Shown here: piece after piece, positions 44,541 through 55,270 of the stretch
Layout of the letters: each line of letters begins with the position of its first letter
How positions within the stretch are numbered: position 1 is the first letter of the stretch
Assembly (NCBI GenBank): GCA_015179125.1
Contig: WHVA01000057.1
Location: forward strand, 124,001-188,000
Reading direction: 5' to 3'
Source of the DNA: Gautieria morchelliformis
Lineage: Eukaryota; Basidiomycota; Agaricomycetes; Gomphales; Gomphaceae
DNA length: 64,000 nt
Position numbers and translations under genes: made by a program
Notes under the pieces: generated by a model
Seen by the model: only the letters and a program-made list of their open reading frames with translations
Database searches by the model: none
Told to the model about the DNA's origin: nothing

Positions 44541-44546
44541 ACCAAT

Positions 44547-47246
44547 ATGGCACGTGGACGACCTCCCAAATGCCGCCGAAATATCACTGGACTTCGAAAT
44601 CAGGGTGGAGAACCTTCTGGGACTGACCTGCCTAATGTGGAACCCCCCGCAAATCACCCGTCTGATGGACCATCCCCATCTGACCAGCCTGATGAGGATG
44701 AAGGGTTACAACTGCATCTTGACAGCACAAGGGTCCTTATGGACAATGATGAGGCCGGTATTGAGTCGGGGTCAGAAGTTGAAGAAATGTCCGAGCTGGG
44801 AGACTGGGATGACGAGGAGCTTCAGGAAAAGATGTATATGCTAGCGGTCAACATTGGAGATGATCCTTCAGATGAAGACTGGATCCCACCTGAATTGCGG
44901 CCAAAGAAGAAGGTCAGGATTGGTCAGTCAACACCTGCAAGTCCATTTCATGAGCTCATCATGTGAAGCAGACCGACCCAAGGAGTACATGAAGGGCCCT
45001 GATGTTATGAGCAAATCAAAATGCACCCAGCGCCGATACCGAAAGGCTGATCGTGGACAACAGCGATTGGATGCTTTTGCTTTCACCCCCAAGCCTAAAC
45101 CTGTCCACATATCTGAAACTAATCCAACAGGAGAGTGTTGAGATTGAGATTCCACCAGCAATCTGACAAGAAAGTGTGGAAGCAGTGATCCCACCGAACC
45201 GCTATTCGCTGCTCACGCATTTCTCCAGCAGGCACGCCATCAAATATGATCGACACCATTTACCCGGCATGATGGTTCATCACTAACCCCATCATCTTCT
45301 TAATCCAACCCCTTTGGGTGTTCGTATGGCCAAAGTGTGTTCACAGGACGTCCCTTCCATAGGTCATGCGGGATCAACCCAGTAGATGAAGAATCCGTGC
45401 AGGGTAACATCTATGCGGGTCCCAAGACATGGTTTTGTCCATAAGTGCCTTCGCCACCTTTACTCTCCGTCGTTTCATGTTCGCACTCTTCCCTCACTCT
45501 ATTGTATGTTTATTCCATCTACTTCTGCTCGGATTGCCATGAGACTTTGTACCTGAACATAAGTTGACCATAGCTAGGACATATATTGCGAGAGCAAATA
45601 ATCAAGGATCTGGGAAAGTGGGCAAAGACATTACCTCTCACCAAAATCAACCAACTGCTCATCCTTCGTAACTTTGCGAATCTCCAACAGAAAGGATACA
45701 AGGAGATGGAAGCAAGCCTTGAAATTGCACGTCAGTGGCACCCAGGTGATGGAGTTCACTATGCTCGCAAGATACGTGCTCTTGTACGCCATTATCAAGT
45801 GTTTGAACAGCTTCTGGTTGAAAAGAGGGGTGGAGAGAAGCAGGCTCGCAGCTTATTGCTGGATGAGTGGGTCAAAAAAGCAGCACGAGATTGGCTCACC
45901 TCAGTGAAGGTTGGTGAAGTGACACCAGGTGCATTCCAACGGGCTCTCAATGCTGAAATCCTGCCTGCGCTGTCCATCTCATTGAAACAGCGACTTTGTC
46001 AGCGCACTGCATGAAGATGGCTCCTTAAACTTGGATGGCGGTTGAAGACACTGAAGAAGGGTGTGTACATGGATGGCCATGAGAGGGAGGATGTCGTGAA
46101 GTACCGCAATGAGGTGTTTCTTCCTGCTATGGCAAAATTTGAAGAACGAATGACAAAGTTTGAAGGACCTGAGTTGAGGCGGGTTGCACCAATTTTGAAG
46201 GCTGGTGAGAAGGAGATCATACCGCAATTTCATGATGAAAGCTGCCTCACAGTGAATGATTACAAGGCAAAGGCATGGCTTGGTCCAGGGCAAACAGTCT
46301 TACAGAAGAAGGGGCGTGGCCGCCTCATTCATGTTTCGGAATTTATCAATCCAATCACAGGTCGTCTGGTGCTTCGTGATTTGCAGGGCAGTATCATTGC
46401 TGAGGCTCGGAAAATAATTTTTCCAGGGTCTAATGGTGATGCTTGGTGGGACACAGAACAACTGCTTGCACAGGTCAAACACACAATCCAAGTCTTCGAG
46501 AAGGTTCATCCAAATTGTACTGCGCTCTTCATTTTTGATCAGTCTTCAGCTCATGCTTCCCTTGGTCCTGATGCACTGAAAGCCTTTGAAATGAATAAGT
46601 CAGATGGTGGGAAACAGCGGGTCCAACGGGATACCATCATTCCAGACTCCAATCCATTCCCAGAACACCGAGGTGAAGTCCAGAAGATGACACTTCTAGA
46701 TGGGCGGCCTAAAGGATTGGAGCGTGTTCTTACTGAGCGCGGTTTTGATGTCCGCAAAATGCGGGCGAACTGTTCACCAGTATGCCCAATCGAAAACTCA
46801 GCTTGTTGCATGGCACGAGTACTCAGTAAGCAGGAGGACTTTGCAAATCAGGAGTCCATGCTTGAGAAACTTGTCAAGAAGGCTGGCCACAAGTGCATTT
46901 TTTTGCCCAAGTTCCATTGTGAGCTCAATCCAATAGAAATGGTAAGTCTTACTGCCACCTCCAAAAATCTTGCTTATAGAACTCACAGTATTGGGGCTGG
47001 GTGAAATATCGTTACCGTGAGGTGCCAAAGCTGACCTTTGCTGAAGCCAAGGCAACTGCGTTACAGTACCTCGATGCCTGCCCCACAGATGTGATCCGAC
47101 GATTCATCAACCGTTCCTGGAGGTTCATGAGTGCATACCGGAAAGGGTTGACTGGTGATGCAGCTGCATGGGCAGTTCGGAAGCAGCGACAACACCGCCA
47201 AGTTTCTAATCGGGCGATGATGTCAATTGACGCAGTTTTGAACTAG
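44547..47246 (+). pseudogene. DDE transposase of the outer element, interrupted by stop codons
   Basis: Transposase of a type common in mushroom genomes. It starts MARGRPPKCRRNITGLRNQ (AT-hook-like GRPPK), then an acidic stretch, then YMKGPDVMSKSKCTQRRYRK in another frame. A long core from 45586 follows. The catalytic acids are placed in FHDES (46230), FIFDQSSAHASL (46530) and CELNPIEMYWGW, the last split by a 47 bp intron (46942-46988). The C-terminus reads FINRSWRFMSAYRKGLTG. The frame is broken by a TGA at 46012-46014 where the context QRTA-RWLLKLGW requires a codon, most likely CGA. The part between 44966 and 45586 is also disrupted. Not functional as it stands. Confidence 0.8.
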
Positions 47247-47307
47247 AACTAGGCTACATTTGCACCTATAAAGTTCAATTTTTTGACCAAAAATTTTGGC
47301 CACCTTA

Positions 47308-47821
47308 CAGCTATTTCGGGTACATAGGGCGGAATCTGAAATACATGCCGCCCGGTGCCGCTCGAAAAGATCAAGCTGTATCTCCACAGCAATTGATGAT
47401 TAAGGGCTGGTACTTTGTATATATTCTGTACTATGTAGTAGCTACCCTCTGATATACAAAACCTGGCTTATTCTGAGTTATTGAATATTTGGATAATTTC
47501 ACTTATATGCATCATTATGCACTCAAATTGTTTCAGTAAGGTCTGTAACTTTCTCAGATTATAGTAATATACCTGTATAAATGTTGGAAATAGAAAACAA
47601 TGATGTAATCTCCAGGTTATGGAAGGGGGGAGGGGTGCATGTCTGTTTGCCTTCTCCCAGCCTTTTTAGCCTTCTACATAGCCAAAGCCTCAGGTTTAAG
47701 CACTTAAATATAATATAACCTCTATATATACTCTAATTACAATGATGTGACACTATATTTCTTCATCTGCAAGTCTTGCCGGCATGATGTCATGACATCA
47801 TGCGCGACCACGTCACGTGAC
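47308..47821 (+). repeat. Left long terminal inverted repeat of the inner element
   Basis: Pairs with 52842-53353. It ends 35 bases before the transposase ATG, so it must contain that gene's promoter. The inner border includes CTTCATCTGCAAGTCTTGC, which is also present, inverted, ahead of the accessory gene. The two genes therefore probably share the same promoter sequence. Confidence 0.85.
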
Positions 47822-47856
47822 AGGCGTTACATGTTGTACACATACTTGTGCCATCG

Positions 47857-49083
47857 ATGCCTAGATACATCCCAGAACACCTACGACAACGACAAACGTA
47901 CTCAGAGGATCTACGAAAACATGTTATATATCAGAGGTATACACCTGAAAAGAAGATTGCTGATATCGCAGTGGATCTCAACATGTCGCAACGTGTCGTC
48001 GAACGCGTTCTGCAACTATGGCGCACTACCGGTGAGGTTATGCCACCGGAACCCGGCAAGAAGGGTAAAAGGAGAAAAATCATGGATCCTGAGGAAATGC
48101 AGGTAAGCAAGCAGCGAACCTTGATGATACCGGATTATGCTGACTCTTATCTGGTTTGTCTCCTAGTTCCTAATTCAGCTTGTAGAACACTTCCCGGACC
48201 TCTACCTCAACGAAATACAGGGTATCATGCAGCATCTATATGGAATAACTGTTGGAGTTAGCACTCTCTGGGATACAATGACAGAACTCGGGCTCACACG
48301 GAAACGAGTATGTCCTTTTTTTTTCTTGTGATTATTCAACTTATTTACTCCCTCGTTAGTTGTTAAAGGTTGCTGCGGAGCGAAATGAAGACCTCCGACA
48401 GGTTTTCCGTTTCTGAATTGGTCACGAAAGCCCCAGCCGTCTTGTATTCATTGACGAGAGCCGGATCGATTGCCGCACCACATATCGCTTGAAAGGATGG
48501 GCACAGAAAGGGAAAAGAGCAAGATCAAAGGCTAGGTTTGTGCGTGGCACAGGGTATGTCTCCTTCCATGTCTTACTTTCCTCTAATATTTACATCAGTG
48601 TAGGTACTCCCTTCTACCCGCCCTCTGTGATGAGGGGATAATTTATTCCGATGTCCGCGAGGGATCATATGACGCCGACACCTTCCTGACATTCATCACG
48701 AACCTCATGCCATATCTGAACCCATGGCCCCAGCCGCGCAGTGTCTTGGTGATGGACAACTGCGCCATTCACCATGGTCCTGAGGTTGCCGCAATTTGCA
48801 AAGAATAGTAAGCAATCCTAACAAATTTCCCAAGTATTCTCAAAAATATCTGTTGTGCAGTGGTGTGCGCCTCTACTACTTACCGCCATACTCCCCCGAC
48901 ATGAACCAGATTGAGGAGGCCTTTTCTTACCTGAAGGCATACCTTCGCCGCCATGGCGCAGAATTTCGGCAAGCGGTAGATGGCAAAGATGAGATGGCTA
49001 TTTTGTTATTCCTTCACACTGCTATGTCTTCAATATCAGCTGAACACTGTAAAGGTTGGATGACACATTCAAGGTACTTGTAA
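47857..49083 (+). pseudogene. Tc1-like (DDE_3) transposase of the inner element, one in-frame TGA
   Basis: Exons 47857-48102, 48167-48307, 48360-48553, 48604-48807 and 48861-49083 join in phase. The N-terminus has helix-turn-helix character (IADIAVDLNMSQRVVERVLQ and LYGITVGVSTLWDTMTELGL). The catalytic acids are in FIDESRID, VLVMDNCAIHHG and LPPYSPDMNQIEEAFSYLKA, the usual DDE order of Tc1 transposases (NPIE is NQIE here). One codon at 48414-48416 is TGA, in the context QVFRF-IGHESP where Arg is expected, so CGA to TGA is the likely change. Apart from that the gene is complete. Confidence 0.85.
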
Positions 49084-49199
49084 ATGTACACATCTGTCCT
49101 ATCCCTGTACCAGCAGCTAGTGTCAACACCAGTATACCAATCAGTTTGGTCAAATATTATGACTATGCTATTCCCACAGCTCTGCACTTTGTGGATGAT

Positions 49200-49600
49200 G
49201 TGAGTGATGCAGGGGAAATAATGGAAGCCATGAATGAAGTGGAAGTGCAGGGATGTGGGTGATGCAGGGGAAATCATAGAAGCCATGAATGAAGTGGAGG
49301 TGCAGAGATGCGGGTGATGCGGGTGATGCGGGTTGATGTGGGTTGATACAGGTGATGTGGGTTGATGCGGGTGACGCGGGTTGATGCGGGTGATGCGGGT
49401 TGATGCGGGTGATGCGGGTGATGCAGGTGATGCAGGTTGATGCGGGTGATGCAGGTTGATGCAGGTGATGCGGGTTGATGCAGGTTGATGCGGGTGATGC
49501 AGGCTGATGCGGGTGATGCGGGTTGATGCGGGTGATGCGGGTGATGCGGGTGATGCGGGTGATGCGGGTGATGCGGATGATGCGGGTGATGAAATAATAG
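49200..49600 (+). repeat. GATGCGGGT minisatellite, left array
   Basis: About 40 imperfect units of 9-10 bases (GATGCGGGT, GATGCAGGT, with occasional extra T). It is followed at about 50035-50390 by the same repeat in inverse orientation. The left side also contains two copies of GAAGCCATGAATGAAGTGGA. Open frames with His/Pro-Ala/Ser periodic peptides on both strands are by-products. Confidence 0.85.
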
Positions 49601-49690
49601 AAGCCATGAATGAAGTGGAAGTGCAGAGATGTGGGTGATGTGGGTGGTGCAGGGGAAATAAAAGCTTCTGTCACCTGCATCACTGCATGC

Positions 49691-50740
49691 CATGTGTTCA
49701 AGGAAGGGTGCAGTTCATGGTGTTGGTTTTGGCATGAGAATCAGCATCAATCCATGCACCAACTGTCATGGTCTGGGCATGAGGATGTGCCTCAGTAGCA
49801 GCTGTGGGTCTTTGGGTAATGTAGAGACTTCTGTGGCAGGTGAAGTTGACATGTGTTGCCAGGGAGTGTGTTAGCCTCTGTCAAGTTGTTGTCAATAACG
49901 GCCTTTTCTTTGAATGGTGATGCAGGTGATGCAGAAGTGCAGTGATGTGGGTGATGCACAGTACTGTGTTGAATTTTGCCAATGGCACAAAATATAGATT
50001 GATATGAGTACCACTCCTAATTATCTATGCTGCATCACCCGCATCACCCACATCATCCACATCACCCGCATCAACCCGCATCACCCGCATCAACCCGCAT
50101 CACCCGCATCAACCTGCATCACCCGCATCAACCCGCATCACCCGTATCAACCCATATCACATGCATCAACCCGCATCAACCCGCACCTGCATCAACCCGC
50201 ATCACCCGCATCAACCCGCATCACCCGCATCACCCGCATCAACCCGCATCACCCGCATCATCCGCATCACCCACATCACCTGCATCACCCGCATCACCCA
50301 CATCACCCGCATCACCCACTCACCCGCATCACCCGCATCACCTGCATCACCCGCATCACCCGCATCACCCGCATCATCACCCACATCGCTGCATGCTGTG
50401 TTCAAGGAAGTGTGCAGTGCAGTTCATGGTGTCAGTTTCGGCATGAGAAATCAATCCATACACTGACTGTCATGGTCTGGGCATGAGGATGTGCCTCAGA
50501 GCAACTGTGAGTCCATTGGGTAATGTAGAGACTTCTGTGGCAGGGGAAAGGTTGACATGTGTTGCCAGGGAGTGTGTTAGCCTCTGTCAAGTTGTTGTCA
50601 ATAACGGCCTTTTCTTTGAATTGTGATGCAGGTGATGCAGAAGTGCAGTGATGTGGGTGATGCACAGTACTATGTTGAATTTTGCGAATGGCACAAAATA
50701 TAGATTGATATGAGTACCACTCCTAATTATCTATGCTGTT
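49691..50740. repeat. ~340 bp direct repeats flanking the inverted minisatellite array
   Basis: 49691-50033 and 50398-50740 are near-identical direct repeats, beginning TGTGTTCAAGGAAG and ending TACCACTCCTAATTATCTATGCTG. Between them lies the ACCCGCATC array (50035-50395). The left GATGCGGGT array lies before the first direct repeat. The region therefore holds array, repeat, inverted array, repeat. It separates the 3' ends of the two genes of the inner element. Confidence 0.8.
50035..50395 (-). repeat. ACCCGCATC minisatellite, right array (inverse of left array)
   Basis: About 35 units of CATCACCCG or CATCAACCCG, the reverse complement of the left array. Single-stranded DNA or RNA from this region could fold into a hairpin with arms of up to roughly 350 bases and a loop of about 430 bases. 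Confidence 0.85.
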
Positions 50741-52770
50741 CTAATGGTGTCTAGCCTTCTTCGACCCCTTCTGCCCACCTCCCACTCCAAAACCATACCT
50801 CTTGCCAGCCTCTTCAAGCTGCTCTATTAGAAACAATGCATATAAGACTTTGAGCTCAAAGGATATCTTCAGGGTCTCCAGAGACATCCATGCAATGCGT
50901 GTAAGGGTGATATCAAGGCATTCCTCAGCTTCAAATCTGCTGCGCAGAAACTCCCACCTGGTGTAATGACTGAGCTCTTGCTTGCCCTTCAACTCCATGA
51001 GCCAGTCCTGAATTGTTGGTACAACCTGTGCATGAGTATCAGCATTACCAGTGGTACTCATTGTGGACGCCGGCGAATGAGATCGTTTTGCGGGTTGTGA
51101 GGCAGCGCGAAATGCCTGAAACACTTCCGGTGGGAAGTTGATATTGATGGCAGGGGTGGGGGCGGGCTGTTGCAGGGGCTCAGTGCTAGTGTACCTCGTT
51201 CCACCATGACATGCCTGGTCAGATGCCGCCGGGTTCGCGCTGTAGTGAAAAAATCTGAAATACTCCACATTTGGCGGTGTGTTGAGATCAACGCCCGGTT
51301 TATGATCCATCTATTGACAAATAGGTGAGTATACACATGTTATGGAAAGAAAACACAAAACTATACCAATTCTAATACCCACACCAGCTCCCCTTCATTG
51401 CTGATGACCTTATGGTGCCCATTGAGGGCACGCGCCATGCAAATTGACCCGGCGTGCTGAGCGCAAGTCCAGACGTCGTGCAGCTTCTCCAGCTGCGCTG
51501 TGTATCCGTCCAAGTTTGTGGCATTGAGGGCTCGCCTGTCCACAACTTCAGGTTCGACCGGTTCTTTCTGCGAAAGGAACGGGTTGATGAGTTCTTTCTT
51601 TTTAGTCTTCGGTTTACCTGTGGTGCCGGTCTGTGCTTTGACCGCCTCTTCTAAAAATTGAAAGAACTGTGAATTAGAGTATATTAGTTTGAATCAATGA
51701 TGAGAAAGAAAGAAAAGCTGACCTTGGGGGGAAGAACGATGTCGATACAGGCTTCCACGCCCCTCTTCACCACCTGATTTACCCACTCGGCCTTCAAGGC
51801 CATCCAGTCGTCCTCAGTCTCCAACGCAAAGCAGCGCTTTGCTGGGTCCTTGTAGAAATGAGTTACGAGGCCAATCCTTTCTCTTCGGAGATCGCGTACA
51901 GGCCGAGTACGAAGTGGAGCGTCCCCTTCACCTCATCAAGAGTGCTCATCGGATTGACGAGCTGCGTTCGATGAGCAATCACCCCGATTTGGTTACGGAA
52001 CAGTATAAGAAATTTCATTTCTATGAAAAATTAGTCAGTAAGCATAAAATAAGAAAAGAAAAAAAGGAAACACAAAAGAAAGAAAAATACGCACGGGCAG
52101 GCAAAGGATCCTTTGCCACTGCATTGGCTTTGCTCACAGCCTTGCCCTTCTTCTTTGGAGCTGGAGGTGGAGATGGCGAGGGTTCCGTCATACCGTCGCG
52201 ATCATCAATACCGTCGCGATCATCAATACCGTCGCGATCATCATTGCTGCTCGACACTCCCTCCTCATCCACATACTCGATATCATCATCACCGATGTCG
52301 AGTATCTCAGCGTATCCCAGACCACCGTTCGTAATGGGGACGTTGAGCTCGTCCTCATCATCCTCGGGCACCATGCTGAGGTGCGTCTTGCCTGCAATAT
52401 CAGCGGCCTGGCACGTTTTCGTGGAGGTGGGTTCTTTGGCTGAGACAACAGTACTGGATGCTCTGGATGTGGTGGAGAGAGTAGCGGTGGGGACTTTAGG
52501 TTCGGCGTCGGCCCTGGATTTGGCCGTTGAACGCGGTTTTGATGCGGCCTCAGTGGACGCATTGATGGCGCCATTCCTCTTTGATGGAGGAGGTATCTTG
52601 ATAGGAGGTATGCTTCCCTCACGCATTCGAATGGAGGGAGTACGGCTGCGCCTGCCTTCGATGATAAGGGCAGTGTCAAGTGTGTCGCGCTGACGAGTTT
52701 TGGGGTTGTTTTCAGGGGGCGGCTCCAAAGGAGTGAGAGCTTTAGCAGTTTTTTTCTTGATACCAGCCAT
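50741..52770 (-). pseudogene. Accessory gene of the inner element, frameshifted in this copy
   Basis: Starts MAGIKKKTAKALTPLE at 52770. Exon 1 ends at 52095. Exon 2 begins at 52020 (KFLILFRNQ) but meets TAA at 51863-51865. One base out of frame it continues RIGLVTHFYKDPAKRCFALE and TEDDWMALKAEWVNQVV, so a one-base indel is likely near 51870-51885. Later exons read KELINPFLSQKEPVEPEV, then LEKLHDVWTCAQHAGSICMA and LNGHHKVISNEGELVW, then (from 51310) MDHKPGVDLNTPPNVEYFRF and a helical C-terminus (VPTIQDWLMELKG) ending KKARHH. The domain order mirrors the intact protein at 36860-38811. No known enzyme motif is present. A DNA- or transposase-binding role is plausible but unproven. Confidence 0.75.
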
Positions 52771-52841
52771 AATGACGCGATTAGAATGAAGCTTAGTATG
52801 TGTTGAACGCAGCGATGGAGGTCACTACGTGGCGCATAGCG

Positions 52842-53353
52842 GTCACGTGATGGCGGTCGCGCAACTGTCACAATATCATGCCAGCAAGACTTGCAGATGA
52901 AGCAAGGTACTGTCACATCAATGTAATTAGGGTTTATATAGAGGTTATATTATATTTAAGTGCTTAAACCTGAGGCTTTGGCTATGTAGAAGGCTAAAAA
53001 GGCTGGGAGAAGGCAAACAGACATGCACCCCTCCCCCCTTCCATAACCTGGAGATTACATCATTGTTTTCTATTTCCAACATTTATACATGTATATTACT
53101 ATAATCTGAGAAAGTTACAGACCTTACTGAAACAATTTGAGTGCATAATGATGCATATAAGTGAAATTATCCAAATATTCAATAACTCAGAATAAGCCAG
53201 GTTTTGTATATCAGAGGGTAGCTACTACGTAGTACAGAATATATACAAAGTACCAGCCCTTAATCATCAATTGCTGTGGAGATACAGCTTGATCTTTTCG
53301 AGCGGCACCTGGGCGGCATGTATTTCAGACTCCGCCCTATGTACCCGAAACTG
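52842..53353 (-). repeat. Right long terminal inverted repeat of the inner element
   Basis: Inverse of 47308-47821. The accessory gene's ATG (52770) lies 72 bases inside its inner border. Differences from the left arm are few, for example CATGTATATTACT versus CCTGTATAAATG-type changes near 53090, so the arms have been homogenised or are young. Confidence 0.85.
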
Positions 53354-53494
53354 TAAAGGGTCGTGGGAAAATTCAGATCGACACGTTTTTCGACGTTTTT
53401 CGACCCGCTGAATTCATTCCTGAGGTCAGTTTGGCGCCAAAAAATCCCTATCACTAGATATCAAAATTGTCGTGTTTGATTGTCCGCAACTGCA

Positions 53495-54885
53495 ACTCAA
53501 ATTTAATCGGTAAGGACGTAGAACCTGCACCAAGGGCGTACTTTTTGAGTAGTCTCGTGATAGTTTGATGGAGGCGTCTTTTCCGCAAATCAGCGCCTAA
53601 CTGCGCCACTACAATGGGGTGACAATGTTACAACATGGCAATTTTGTCCACACTGCGAGCCGGTGCGATTCGCGTCCGGATATGCGCTTATAGATTACAG
53701 GGCCCAAGGACCAGCATTACGGCCTGTAATTATTGACATTAGGATTCCGGTGTTTGAATCCTTTCAACGCTTACGTAGCAATACCTCGTTGCAGAAGACG
53801 CAACGGTCAACCCTGTAAAAAGAGCAGAGCTGTTGCGCGGATTCAGAAGAATTGCTGGGAGAAGAGGAATGTGACAGCTGCTTGTGTCAGAGACAGCGAA
53901 CTTACGGAGACGTGTCCTAATTTGAGTAGAGCAGCCTGGGAGAACGTGCGCAGCAATTCTAACGGATTGAATACTTTGATCAAACAATGGCAGAAGGTGG
54001 AGCAGCGCGCCTGAACTTGCAGCGAGGTACACCGGATATGGGTGAGCCTTTATGGGACGCATCACATGGCCCAGCCCCTTGTTCATAGCGAACTAAATGC
54101 ATCTGGGAATTAGTGCGAGAACCAATAACTCGATCTCCTGATGGGCTGCATGCGTCGACGCCTAAGTATCTGCTATCGAGGCAAGAGAAGCCAATTTTCC
54201 TTGGCCTGGCTGCAGGAAGCGAGTCATTATGTCAGTAGTACACACTCACAATGCAGGCAGGGGAATGCAAAGGAAGATAGGCCATTGATCTCGCCCAGTC
54301 ATTTCAGCGCTCAGAATTCAAAAAGAACGCGAACGGAAGACTGAATTGGGACATCAGTCCTCTCAGAAGACTGATGCCGGCAATTAAATTTGAACGTCGA
54401 GGCACTAGACGCCCATCATCCCGCTTGGCAGACGCGGAGCCCCGCTCCCACTTCATAAGATAAAGGAGGCGAGGAATGATTCCATATCCTCGCTACTCAC
54501 AGCAAACCCCCACCTCTCGAACAATCCATGACTGAAGAGGCCTGTCCATGGTGCCGCCCAACTGTCCCACTGTAAGTCGCCCCACAGGATGAAGAGTGTC
54601 GGTTTTTGATCCTTCATCAGCACCGTGGAACAACACGTGGCACCGCATCACCACGAATGGTGCAGTCATAATCATTTCAGACGCCGGCGGCATCAGCGCT
54701 GACCAATTGTTATTTAGGATGTCGTCCCAGAGGCTGACGGGACCTGGATCTCACGCCGCGCGGGGTGAGGGCGCACTACGACGTCCAGGAGACGGTCAAT
54801 GGGTCATAGATCTCCTTGGCCCTATCAGGACCACTAAAACTTACAGCGGTCTAGGGTTGGCCCTTGGGTCAGATGCCACCCAAAG
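53495..54885. other. Duplicated sequence with two empty transposon sites (copy B)
   Basis: Corresponds to 20767-20887, 24488-24933 and 27177-28017 of copy A joined together. The unoccupied Harbinger target AAT is at 53613-53615 and the unoccupied CACTA-like target GAC at 54056-54058. Copy B differs from A near 54310-54335, where a short unrelated stretch replaces GCCGCGATAGCACC. No gene was recognised. Confidence 0.8.
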
Positions 54886-55270
54886 GTACTTGCCATAATA
54901 TTCAAAATTAACGGTTGCTCAACGCCACTGGACAGTTCTGCTGGACATATGTCCAGCGACCATACCAGCGCGAGCGTGGACACATTTCACACCGCGCCGT
55001 GTGACAGCGCCCTTGAGTGGGACGCAATGTGGCACAATGCCACTACAAGGTACTTGCCATCACATTCACAATGAACGGTTTCTCAACGACAATGGACAGT
55101 TCCGCTGGACATATACTCAGGGAACATTCCCACCCGCGCCGCGTGACGGCGCCGGTGGCTCGAATGCAATTTGGCACAATGCCACCAGAAGGTACTTGCC
55201 ATCACGTTCATAAATGAATGGTTCCTCAACTGCACCGGACAGTTCCGCTGGGTTTATACCCAGCGAACAA
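54885..55270. repeat. Three imperfect ~150 bp tandem units (copy B)
   Basis: Same array as 28017-28400, with units starting at about 54890, 55047 and 55190 (AAGGTACTTGCCAT). It leads into the zinc-finger frame at 55218. Confidence 0.7.

Larger units (their letters stand above)
47306..53355. mobile_element. Inner Tc1/mariner-like element with ~510 bp inverted repeats, transposase and accessory gene
   Basis: Element 47308-53353 (6046 bp), starting CAGCTATTTCGGGTACATAG and ending in the inverse of CAGTTTCGGGTACATAG, flanked on both sides by TA (47306-47307 and 53354-53355). The inverted repeats are very long: 47308-47821 pairs with 52842-53353 with few mismatches. Two genes point inward from the arms, a Tc1-like transposase (47857-49083, plus) and a multi-exon accessory gene (52770-50741, minus). 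A large inverted minisatellite lies between them. It was inserted into the outer element between its transposase stop and its right end. Both genes carry a disabling mutation in this copy. Confidence 0.9.
43817..53492. mobile_element. Outer Tc1/mariner-like element, interrupted by a nested element
   Basis: Perfect 30 bp terminal inverted repeats, CAGTTGCGGACAATCAAAC at 43817 with its inverse ending at 53492 (arms 43817-43846 and 53463-53492). The insertion site in copy A is TGACTAACTC with TA at 20765-20766; here TA lies left (43815-43816) and CA right (53493-53494), a TA duplication with one change. CAGT ends, a TA target and a DDE protein with an NPIE motif place it with Tc1/mariner-like elements. 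Without the nested element and its TA it is 3628 bp and carries one transposase gene, with ~115 bp repeats upstream of it. Confidence 0.9.

Noticed and set aside
47747-48106. Frame starting MTLYFFICKSCRHD, and its look-alike MTVPCFICKSCWHD at 52916
   Set aside because: Both lie in the paired inverted repeat arms, which explains the similarity. They overlap the first exons of the real genes in another frame.
50035-50395. CRISPR-like regular repeats
   Set aside because: Units are 9-10 bases, contiguous and without spacers, in a fungal transposon. This is a minisatellite.
49014-50486. Long His/Pro and Ala/Ser/Pro periodic reading frames on both strands
   Set aside because: They are translations of the GATGCGGGT minisatellite and its inverse, open in all frames because of the repeat, with no start context or conserved end.
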